Of a stretch of DNA of 64,000 bases, positions 57,478-64,000 are shown piece after piece (position 1 is the first letter of the stretch; each line of letters starts with the position of its first letter). This DNA comes from an uncultured Christensenella sp. (GTDB taxonomy: Bacteria; Bacillota; Clostridia; Christensenellales; Pumilibacteraceae). The stretch covers positions 2,514 to 66,513 of the forward strand of contig CAJTND010000002.1 in assembly GCA_910577995.1 (NCBI GenBank). The letters are read 5' to 3'. The translations under genes and the position numbers were made by a program. A model generated the notes under the pieces. The model made no database searches. It had not been told where the DNA came from and saw nothing but the letters and a program-made list of their open reading frames with translations.

Positions 57478-59628
57478 ATGCCTTATCTCAGCCGTTTCGC
57501 CAATATGTTATTGTCTTCGCCTTTTGATAGCATGGCAGAGATCGATCCGCAAATAAGGCGTCTTCTTACAAAAGACGAATTTTTCGAGCATTGCTTTTCC
57601 GAGCCGCAGTTCGAGCATAAAAATTTAGACGATGAGTCCGACGAGTTGATTTCCGCCGATAATTATTTTTACAATAAGAATGAGCTTCTGGATCAATGGT
57701 ACAGTCTGAAAAAATACAAAGAAAATTTTTTTAATTGGCTGCATAACGGAAGAACGGACGGAGTATATACGATCAGTGGAAATGCTGGAACGGGTAAAAC
57801 GACTTACGTCAATTATTTATGCGACACGGTCGCCGATCATCGTTGGATCGTATTGAATATGACTAAGGCAAGCAATACCGTTGTGTGGCTCAACGACCAT
57901 ATGACGAATTTTTCCGCATTCGAGCTCGCATATAAAAAGATTTATTCTTCTATTCTCGAATACATAAAAAGCGCGATCTTTGACGTTCCCGCCCAAACCG
58001 ATAAAGAGTATTGCGAAAAAGTCAAGGCGACTCTGGATCGGATATGCCGAAACTATAAAAATAAGTTCGGAAAGTCCATCAGATCGAAAAATAAATTTTT
58101 CGAAACGCTTTGCCCGCTTGCGACAGGCGGCGGAAGCGGAGAAATTCTTATAGAAAAGATCGTCAGGCATTTTGCGGACAGTTTCGATAAACTGTTATCC
58201 GACAATGATTTTTCGCATGGTTTGCCACGGCTTATGGAGATCTTTTTGATCTTTATCCGTTGCTTGAACGATGAAGACAAAATGACTGTTATCGTTTTCG
58301 ACAATTTGGAGCGGTTCGTATGCGACGACGAGCTGTTCAATGACGAGATAGACGAAATAAGAAAAAAGATATCGAACTATGCGAAAAATCTGGAGTCGGA
58401 TACCAACAGAAATAGAAATCTCTTTAAGTTTATAATGGTCGTTCGCAACAAGACCGCTCGTATGCTGGGAGTAAGATTGCAGTCGGCGGATAACTTGCCG
58501 AAAAATCTCGATATAAGCGAGTGGTTCGATATATACGATATAATCGACAAAAAGGCGCAGTGGCTTCAAAACAAAAGCGTAAATATCAAAAAAATAAATT
58601 TTTTAAGATCGATCGCAAGCGATTGCAAGGTTTGCAGCACAGGAGAAGTGACCGGACTGCAACGATTTATCGAGCCGCTTTTCAACAACAATAAGAGGTT
58701 GATTGTCGATTTTCTCGGAATGCTGATTGAAAGACCGAACTACGAAAAAAATATAGAATTATATTACAAGCTAATGAAAGAGGATAATAAGATATGCAGA
58801 TTCGCGGCGCGGAGCATAGTTCGCGGACTGATATTACAGCGGTTGGAAACCGAAGACTCTCTGTTTAAGAATTTGATGACCTATCGCGATAACCGTACCC
58901 AGGGAATAGGAGTCACACGTAAAATATTGACGGTCTTGCATAACTCGGCTTTGGACGCTGTTGCGGATATTTCGATCATGGACGTGATATCCCGGATATT
59001 CAATTTGAACGAAGCCGACGAATATTTGCAGGCGAACGATCGTAGGCTTGACAGCTTTTTCCAAGCTTTGTTTTATATGAACTCGTATAATCGGAGGACC
59101 AACGATTGGATCCAGCTCGTCGATCTTCAGATCAAAAACGAAAACAAAAAGACCGTTATAGAAAGATGGGAGGATCTAAAAGATCTTATATCCAAAAAAA
59201 GAAGCGATATGTATCTCAATATCATGCCTGCCGGAGAGGCGTATCTGAGATATATCGTCACGTCGTTTGAGTTCTTTTCGCTTAGGTATATCAATCCTTA
59301 TGAGCCGCTTTTTACGCTAATTCCAGACGAAAATGAAATGAATAGCGTTAAAACAACGGATATCAGATGCTTTAAGAAAATTTGCGAAGTATCGCGCAGA
59401 GCATCCGATTGTATATCAAGGATAAACGATAATCTCAGATTAAAGTGGGAGCGAGGCGCACACGGCGTTTTACATAAGGACAGGATAAAACAGGCATTTT
59501 ACGATTATATTGATAAATTTTTGTATATGTTGCGGTATAGACGAGATAGCGAAAATAATTGGGACGATGATAAGTATCGGGATCTTGTAGACAATATCAC
59601 TTACGTAAGAGACAGTTTCAGGGAGTGA
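57478..59628 (+). CDS. Large STAND/AAA-like P-loop NTPase, candidate defence sensor
   Basis: 716 residues from the ATG at 57478 (GGAGG ahead). Walker A is SGNAGTGKTTY (100-110) in FNWLHNGRTDGVYTISGNAGTGKTTYVNYL, Walker B VIVFDNLERF (271-280), and a sensor-like FKFIMVVRNK follows about 60 residues later. This layout is that of STAND or KAP-like ATPases. Residues 350-716 are helical, Arg/Asn/Tyr-rich, with no nuclease, TIR, protease or repeat motif recognisable. Sample lines hold 21 and 23 G or C of 60, against 36 in secA. It reads into the membrane protein gene 4 bases later. Confidence 0.7.
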   Translation: MPYLSRFANMLLSSPFDSMAEIDPQIRRLLTKDEFFEHCFSEPQFEHKNLDDESDELISADNYFYNKNELLDQWYSLKKYKENFFNWLHNGRTDGVYTISGNAGTGKTTYVNYLCDTVADHRWIVLNMTKASNTVVWLNDHMTNFSAFELAYKKIYSSILEYIKSAIFDVPAQTDKEYCEKVKATLDRICRNYKNKFGKSIRSKNKFFETLCPLATGGGSGEILIEKIVRHFADSFDKLLSDNDFSHGLPRLMEIFLIFIRCLNDEDKMTVIVFDNLERFVCDDELFNDEIDEIRKKISNYAKNLESDTNRNRNLFKFIMVVRNKTARMLGVRLQSADNLPKNLDISEWFDIYDIIDKKAQWLQNKSVNIKKINFLRSIASDCKVCSTGEVTGLQRFIEPLFNNNKRLIVDFLGMLIERPNYEKNIELYYKLMKEDNKICRFAARSIVRGLILQRLETEDSLFKNLMTYRDNRTQGIGVTRKILTVLHNSALDAVADISIMDVISRIFNLNEADEYLQANDRRLDSFFQALFYMNSYNRRTNDWIQLVDLQIKNENKKTVIERWEDLKDLISKKRSDMYLNIMPAGEAYLRYIVTSFEFFSLRYINPYEPLFTLIPDENEMNSVKTTDIRCFKKICEVSRRASDCISRINDNLRLKWERGAHGVLHKDRIKQAFYDYIDKFLYMLRYRRDSENNWDDDKYRDLVDNITYVRDSFRE

Positions 59629-59632
59629 AAAA

Positions 59633-60226
59633 ATGGAGATCATTCTTAAAAATACGTCGCAAACGACATATTTGGAAATAACTATATGTATAATAGAGTT
59701 GGTTACGGCAATACTCGTTTTGTCAGGAGCGATAGTGGGGATAAGAGCTATAAATAAATTTAAGGATAAGCAGATGAACGCTACGTTCAGTTTCTATGCG
59801 CGTCTAAAAACAAAGCTCAAGATAATATATGACTTGTTTTCCGATGCGGATCATAAGCAGTTCTTGATCAATAATATGCTGCCTCAGTCGTTTCGTACGG
59901 AAGACATAGGCGTATTTACACCAATGGAACCCATAGTGATACAAAAGCTTTCTGACTTGGCTAACGACACCTTAAAATATTTGATGACGGAAAATAATCA
60001 AATGCCTATCTCCGAAAATTGGAATGAACAGCTTGATATCTTGCTCGAACTGTTACAGGATCTCAGTTTTCTTAAAGATGAAGGCTGCTTCAAATGGACG
60101 GAACGGGACGACGAAACTATCGATAAGTATTTTTCGCGGCATTCCGATAACTTAAAAGCGATAATCAAAGCCATAGAGGACAGACAGTCCGAGTTGACAA
60201 AAAAATATCTTAAATTAAACAGATAA
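59633..60226 (+). CDS. Membrane-anchored partner of the NTPase, unknown
   Basis: 197 residues, 4 bases after the NTPase stop with CAGGGAG inside the end of that gene as ribosome site. A single N-terminal membrane segment (about 15-38) leads to a cytoplasmic helical domain (ATFSFYARLKTKLKIIYDLFSD ... LKYLMTENNQMPISENW ... LDILLELLQDLSFLKDEGCFKWTERDDETIDKYFSRHSDNLKAIIKAIED). The shape recalls DUF4760-like accessory proteins, but I cannot assign it. AT-rich like its partner. As part of the pair it could be the effector or a membrane receptor. Confidence 0.65.
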   Translation: MEIILKNTSQTTYLEITICIIELVTAILVLSGAIVGIRAINKFKDKQMNATFSFYARLKTKLKIIYDLFSDADHKQFLINNMLPQSFRTEDIGVFTPMEPIVIQKLSDLANDTLKYLMTENNQMPISENWNEQLDILLELLQDLSFLKDEGCFKWTERDDETIDKYFSRHSDNLKAIIKAIEDRQSELTKKYLKLNR

Positions 60227-60269
60227 AGTGCGCCGCCGCTCCGAGCGATCTCATTAAAGCCTAAATCGC

Positions 60270-60299
60270 TTGACTTGATCGATGGTTTTATTATATAAT
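60270..60299 (+). promoter_or_regulatory. Promoter of prfB
   Basis: TTGACT (60270-60275), 18-base spacer, TATAAT (60294-60299). The predicted leader before the ATG at 60314 is only about 7 bases and has no ribosome site. Confidence 0.7.
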
Positions 60300-60313
60300 G
60301 GCGACGGTGGTTT

Positions 60314-61411
60314 ATGGATCTCGAAGAATGTAAGAACAGGATAAACGCGTCGCTTGCGATGGTCAAGGACGCGTATGCCGCGGTGTTCCCCGATAAGCTT
60401 AAAGCGCGGCGCAAGGAGCTCGAGGAGCGGCAGAACGACCCCGCGCTGTATTCCGATCCCAAGGCGGCGCAGGCGGTCAACAGCGAGGCGAAGTATATTG
60501 ATAATACGCTCGCCAATTTCGACAAGCTATTTGCCAAGGCGGACGATCTTATCGCCATGGCGGAGCTGTTGGAGAGCGAGGCGGACGCAGACCTCACCGA
60601 GGAGCTGTTTGCCGAAACGGAGACGCTTGCCAAGCAGGCGGAGAGCGCGCAGATATCGGCGCTTCTCAAGGGCGAGTACGACAAGTCCGACGCGATACTT
60701 ACGCTGCACGCGGGCGCGGGCGGCACGGAGGCGCAGGACTGGGTGTCTATGCTGTTCCGTATGTATCGCATGTACTGCGAAAAATCGGGCTATACCGTCG
60801 ACGTTATAGACAGGCTCGACGGCGACGAGGCGGGCATAAAGAGCGTCACGTTCACAGTGCGCGGCATCAATGCTTACGGTTACCTAAAAGCGGAAAAGGG
60901 CGTGCATCGGCTCGTCCGTATTTCGCCTTTCGATTCCAATGCGCGTCGGCATACGTCGTTCGCGAGTCTCGAGGTCATGCCCGAGATAAAGGACGAAGTC
61001 AGCATCGTGATCAATCCCGACGATATCCGCGTCGACACCTATCGTTCGAGCGGCGCGGGCGGTCAGCATATCAACAAGACCGACTCGGCTATTCGCATAA
61101 CGCATTTCCCGACGGGCATAGTCGTCACCTGCCAGAACGAGCGCAGTCAGACGCAAAACCGCGAGATGGCGTTTACGATGCTCCGCAGTAAGCTCGTCGA
61201 GCTTAAAGAGCGCGAGGCGCTCGAAAAGGCGGCGAGCATCAAGGGCGAGCTCAAAAAGATAGAGTGGGGCAGTCAGATACGGTCGTATGTGTTCCAGCCG
61301 TATACGCTCGTCAAGGATCATCGGACGGGGTTTGAGAACTCGGATATCCAATCGGTGATGGACGGGGATATCGAAGAGTTCATAATAGATTACTTAAAGA
61401 AATCGGCGTGA
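60314..61411 (+). CDS. prfB: Peptide chain release factor 2
   Basis: 365 residues. Recognises UGA and UAA; the SPF anticodon-like tripeptide is in VRISPFDSNARRHTSF (about 202-217) and the catalytic GGQ in SSGAGGQHINKTDSA (about 244-258). The frame is open from the ATG with no internal UGA near codon 25, so the programmed +1 frameshift used by many bacteria to autoregulate RF2 is absent. The nearly leaderless start is the first ATG in this frame. tsaD overlaps its stop by 4 bases. Confidence 0.95.
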   Translation: MDLEECKNRINASLAMVKDAYAAVFPDKLKARRKELEERQNDPALYSDPKAAQAVNSEAKYIDNTLANFDKLFAKADDLIAMAELLESEADADLTEELFAETETLAKQAESAQISALLKGEYDKSDAILTLHAGAGGTEAQDWVSMLFRMYRMYCEKSGYTVDVIDRLDGDEAGIKSVTFTVRGINAYGYLKAEKGVHRLVRISPFDSNARRHTSFASLEVMPEIKDEVSIVINPDDIRVDTYRSSGAGGQHINKTDSAIRITHFPTGIVVTCQNERSQTQNREMAFTMLRSKLVELKEREALEKAASIKGELKKIEWGSQIRSYVFQPYTLVKDHRTGFENSDIQSVMDGDIEEFIIDYLKKSA

Positions 61412-62424
61412 GTGCCATGCAAAAGAACAAACAAACGGTAATACTCGGAATAGAAACGTCCTGCGACGAAACGTCGGCGGCGGTCATGCGCGGCGACGAG
61501 CTTCTTTCCAACATAATATCGTCGCAGATAGAGATACACCGTCGGTTCGGCGGCGTTGTGCCCGAGATAGCGTCGCGCAATCATTTGACGGCGATACTGC
61601 CCGTGATTGACGAGGCGCTCGGAGCCGCGGGCATAACTCGCGGCGATATCGACGCGGTCGCCGTTACATACGGCGCGGGGCTTGTCGGTGCGTTGCTCGT
61701 CGGAGTATCGGCGGCAAAGGCGCTTGCCTACGCTCTTGGCGTGCCGCTGTACGCGGTCAATCATATCGAGGCGCATATAGCGGCAAACTATATATCATCG
61801 CCGGAGCTTAAGCCGCCTTTTCTCGCCGTCGTAGCGAGCGGCGGTCATACGGGCATAGCTCGGGTCGACGGGCTTAATGAGTTTCGGATGATAGCGTCGA
61901 CTACCGACGACGCGATAGGCGAGGCGTTCGACAAGGTCGCGCGCGCGCTAGGACTGCCGTATCCCGGCGGTCCGGAGATAGACAAGCTCGCGAGAACGGG
62001 TGCGCCCGATATCGAGTTCGTTTCGCATAAGCGCGTAGGCAACATCAGTTATTCGGGGCTAAAAACGGCGGTAGTCAATTACATGCATAAGCTCGAACAG
62101 CGCGGAGAAACGCCGAACAAGGCGGATATCTGCGCGTCGTTCCAAAAGACCGCCGTCGATATGCTCGTCGACACGGCGATAGCCGCAGTCGAGCAAACGG
62201 GCATTCGCACGCTGTGCCTTGCGGGCGGCGTAGCGGCTAATTCGTATCTCCGCGACAAGCTCAAAGCGGAGGGCGAGCGGCGCGGCGCGGTAGTGTATTA
62301 TCCGCCGATGTCGCTTTGCACGGACAACGCCGCTATGATCTGTGCGCGCGCTCGCGGTATGATAGCCGAAGGCGTAGCGGCGGCAAAGCTCGATCTCAAT
62401 GCGGTCAGCTACTTAAAGCTTTGA
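61408..62424 (+). CDS. tsaD: tRNA N6-adenosine threonylcarbamoyltransferase subunit TsaD
   Basis: 338 residues from a GTG at 61408 overlapping the prfB stop (GTGA); ATG at 61417 is an alternative giving MQKNKQTVILGIETSCDETS. Forms t6A37 on ANN-decoding tRNAs with TsaB and TsaE. The metal-binding HIEAHI (about 113-118) and SGGHT (about 140-144) with the ATP-binding FDKVARALGLPYPGGPEIDKLA are all present. tsaB and tsaE are not in the window. Confidence 0.95.
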   Translation: MSAMQKNKQTVILGIETSCDETSAAVMRGDELLSNIISSQIEIHRRFGGVVPEIASRNHLTAILPVIDEALGAAGITRGDIDAVAVTYGAGLVGALLVGVSAAKALAYALGVPLYAVNHIEAHIAANYISSPELKPPFLAVVASGGHTGIARVDGLNEFRMIASTTDDAIGEAFDKVARALGLPYPGGPEIDKLARTGAPDIEFVSHKRVGNISYSGLKTAVVNYMHKLEQRGETPNKADICASFQKTAVDMLVDTAIAAVEQTGIRTLCLAGGVAANSYLRDKLKAEGERRGAVVYYPPMSLCTDNAAMICARARGMIAEGVAAAKLDLNAVSYLKL

Positions 62425-62450
62425 TCGCGGCGCATACTAACGAGGTGGGT

Positions 62451-63170
62451 ATGAAGACCAGGAACGGACTCAACGATCAGGATAAGATCTTTGTTACGGT
62501 CGCGCTGTGGATAGCGTTGGGCGCGCTTTTCGCTACCGCGCTGTCGCTGCCGCAGCTCCCCGATATGGTCGCTATATTCTATAAGACGAGCGACATGGAC
62601 ATATCGTATTACAGCAAGTACAACGATATATTTATCGCGCTGACCTCGCTTATACCGCTGACGATACTCATCGTCATGTCGGAGCTGAAAAAGCACGGCA
62701 GAGCGCGTCACAACTTCCCGTCGGTCCTGCTGTTTTGCATAATGCTCTCCATCTGCTTCGGCGGCGTGTCTATTTACGGCATATTCAAACAGTTCGAGGC
62801 GGTCGGCTCTAAGGGCAGTACGGACGTTAACACCGTCATCGCGCTTATCGCGGCGTTTGCGCTGTCGCTCGTTTCTTCGCTTATACCTACGGTCGTTCAT
62901 TCTCCCGCTTTTATCGCGTCGGGCTCGCGCCGCTCGGTGGCGGTGACTTACATCGCGAAAACGCTTGACGAGAGCTGGAGCGTCGGTATGTACCTGTTCC
63001 TGCTGACGGGCGTCGGCGGTTCGTTCATACCCGGGTACTTCACGTATATCCCTATCGCAGTCGCTGTCGTCGGCTATGTCGTATTTATCGCTATCCGCAC
63101 GAGGATAGCCGTGGCGCGCGGCATGGAGGACGTGCTGATCGAAACGATAGACAGCAATACCGTGGTTTAG
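62451..63170 (+). CDS. Multi-pass membrane protein, unknown
   Basis: 239 residues from the ATG at 62451 with GAGGTG ahead; an extension to 62316 lies inside tsaD. Hydrophobic segments at about 15-36, 58-77, 88-110, 125-146, 175-196 and 198-215, some of them re-entrant in appearance. A DUF1648/SdpI-like opening (DKIFVTVALWIALGALFATALSLPQLPDMVAIFY) is possible, as SdpI-type immunity proteins begin this way, but the rest is not diagnostic. Shares a convergent terminator with the TetR gene. Confidence 0.6.
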   Translation: MKTRNGLNDQDKIFVTVALWIALGALFATALSLPQLPDMVAIFYKTSDMDISYYSKYNDIFIALTSLIPLTILIVMSELKKHGRARHNFPSVLLFCIMLSICFGGVSIYGIFKQFEAVGSKGSTDVNTVIALIAAFALSLVSSLIPTVVHSPAFIASGSRRSVAVTYIAKTLDESWSVGMYLFLLTGVGGSFIPGYFTYIPIAVAVVGYVVFIAIRTRIAVARGMEDVLIETIDSNTVV

Positions 63171-63187
63171 TTACAAGCAAAACAAAA

Positions 63188-63230
63188 CCCCGCCGAGCGG
63201 ACGATACGTCTTGCGCGGCGGGGTATTTTT
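63188..63230. terminator. Bidirectional terminator at 63.2 kb
   Basis: CCCCGCCG (63188-63195) pairs with CGGCGGGG (63216-63223), with an inner GACG-ATA-CGTC hairpin, then a T run on the plus strand and TTTTG on the minus strand. Confidence 0.85.
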
Positions 63231-63247
63231 ATTGATGTTATCGAGCG

Positions 63248-63802
63248 TCAGGCGAGGAAGCTTATACCGTTGTTAGCCAAGTTCTCGCCGATCTCTGCTA
63301 TCTCCTCTACGGATTCGCGCATGCCGCTTTTGAGCCAATAGCTCATAAGTCCGATGAATCCGTGCGACATGAATATGTAATAGTATTCGACCTTGGCGGT
63401 GGGGCAGTTCGGGTATAGCTCGGTCATGGTAGCTATGACCTTGCTCCTGCCCGCTTCCATTGCGCGGTAAAGGAAAGAATCGCTGTTCTGCCGCTGCATT
63501 TCGAGCATGAGCCTGCAAATATCCGCATGCCGCGCGACGAACTCGAAAAACATTACGTAAAAACTTTTGTCCGCCGCGCCGTCGTCGGAAATCAGCGAGC
63601 GTTTTATAAACTCGTAAAACTCCGCCTCGACCTGTTTTTCTATTTCGAGCAGTACGCCCTGCACGCTGTCGTAATGGTAGTAAAACGTCGCGCGGTTGAC
63701 GCCCGAGCGCTTACATAATTCGGTAACCGTAATTTCGTCTATCGGCGTTGTCGCCATGAGCTCGATGAGCGTCCGCTGTATCTTTTCGGTCGATCTGTTC
63801 AC
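63248..63802 (-). CDS. TetR/AcrR family transcriptional regulator
   Basis: 184 residues, GTG start at 63800-63802. The N-terminal helix-turn-helix reads TLIELMATTPIDEITVTELCKRSGVNRATFYYHYDSVQGVLLEIE (about 11-55), of the DhaS/TetR_C_7-like subgroup (VNRATFYYHY). The C-terminal ligand domain has an aromatic SFYVMFFEFVARHADICRLML helix and a YYIFMSHGFIGLMSYWL segment. The regulated gene may be its own or the partially visible reverse gene upstream of it; the ligand is unknown. Confidence 0.85.
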   Translation of the reverse strand: MNRSTEKIQRTLIELMATTPIDEITVTELCKRSGVNRATFYYHYDSVQGVLLEIEKQVEAEFYEFIKRSLISDDGAADKSFYVMFFEFVARHADICRLMLEMQRQNSDSFLYRAMEAGRSKVIATMTELYPNCPTAKVEYYYIFMSHGFIGLMSYWLKSGMRESVEEIAEIGENLANNGISFLA

Positions 63803-63833
63803 GTAAAGTTCTGCCTCTTTTTATGCTCCGACC

Positions 63834-63862
63834 ATTATAGACCTTTTTTATACAGTTGTCAA
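63834..63862 (-). promoter_or_regulatory. Promoter of the TetR gene
   Basis: On the minus strand TTGACA (63857-63862), a 17-base spacer and TATAAT (63834-63839). Confidence 0.85.
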
Positions 63863-63894
63863 ATTTTTAAGTATGCAAAATCGATACGTTCGCG

Positions 63895-64000
63895 TCAAAA
63901 AAGCCGAGGTCTGCCGCCGCCGATTGGCGCGAGCAGCTTGTAAATATCTGCATCGACCTTGGACGTCTTGTCGAGCGCGAACCCGCCTCCGACGGTCTCT
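63895..64000 (-). CDS. C-terminal end of an unidentified reverse-strand gene
   Basis: On the minus strand one frame is open from the window edge to a TGA at 63895-63897 and reads ETVGGGFALDKTSKVDAD then IYKLLAPIGGGRPRLF. Codon choice matches the neighbouring coding regions. Only about 34 residues are visible, and I do not recognise the family. It lies upstream of the TetR gene and in the same direction, but the TetR gene has its own promoter in the gap. Confidence 0.5.
   Translation of the reverse strand, partial: ETVGGGFALDKTSKVDADIYKLLAPIGGGRPRLF

Noticed and set aside
60314..60420. Programmed +1 frameshift in prfB
   Set aside because: The frame is open from the ATG through the catalytic domain, with no CTTTGA-like site near codon 25.

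Overview
The window reads as chromosomal DNA of an endospore-forming, anaerobic member of the Bacillota, most likely a Clostridia-type gut lineage with fairly GC-rich DNA. Signs of this are sporulation and germination genes (a SipL-like SPOCS/LysM protein, spoIIR, a SleB-type spore hydrolase with a YpeB-like partner), a veg homologue, rubrerythrin, hydrogenase-maturation proteins HypA and HypB, a TM1266-type [FeFe]-hydrogenase regulator, ATP-type PEP carboxykinase, and very regular TTGACA / 17 bp / TATAAT promoters. Placement below class would be a guess. The window is gene dense: no stretch above about 210 bases lacks a gene, and no rRNA, tRNA, CRISPR array or insertion sequence was recognised.

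Layout. 1-4800: end of threonine synthase, trpS, a DUF5685 protein, a J-domain-like protein with a cysteine-rich tail, and an ECF-S-like membrane protein. 4.9-10.9 kb: degV, a PHP phosphatase (reverse), rsmA, pckA, malQ. 10.9-19.0 kb: an acidic zinc-ribbon protein (reverse), veg, a sipL-like gene, ispE, two AT-rich accessory genes, spoIIR, sleB, ypeB. 19.1-22.7 kb: corA behind a short leader ORF and a terminator-like hairpin, a membrane protein with a charged tail, a ROK glucokinase. 22.8-29.6 kb: rubrerythrin, then hypB, flavoprotein, second hypB, a 963-residue Fe-S/FAD oxidoreductase and hypA, with no hydrogenase subunit nearby. 29.7-38.4 kb: flavodoxin-like protein, leucine-rich-repeat protein, and a polyamine uptake operon (XRE-cupin regulator, potA, potB, potC, potD) running into mnmG. 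38.5-43.3 kb: membrane acyltransferase, acyl-adenylate ligase, metallo-beta-lactamase-fold hydrolase, and citrate synthase (reverse). 43.4-50.9 kb: methyltransferase, a structured RNA leader in front of a TM1266-family gene and two ABC transporter genes, a CtpE-like P-type ATPase, a CBS protein, a lipoprotein with a possible permuted papain fold. 51-64 kb: uraA-upp, a 51-residue zinc protein (reverse), pheA, secA, a two-gene AT-rich module (P-loop NTPase plus membrane protein), prfB, tsaD, a membrane protein, a TetR regulator (reverse), and the tail of another reverse gene.

Most notable. (1) The AT-rich NTPase plus membrane-protein pair inserted between secA and prfB (57.4-60.2 kb) looks like an accessory, possibly defence, module that I cannot assign to a named system. 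(2) At least seven genes have a strong promoter whose -10 box ends 6 to 8 bases before the start codon, so their mRNAs should be leaderless. (3) corA is preceded by an 8-codon ORF with a strong ribosome site, a candidate antiterminator and a terminator that abuts the coding region, which fits translation-coupled attenuation. (4) The TM1266-family gene has a 155-base structured leader ending in a terminator that also contains its ribosome binding site, which suggests an unassigned riboswitch. All function calls rest on reading the sequence by eye; no search was run.
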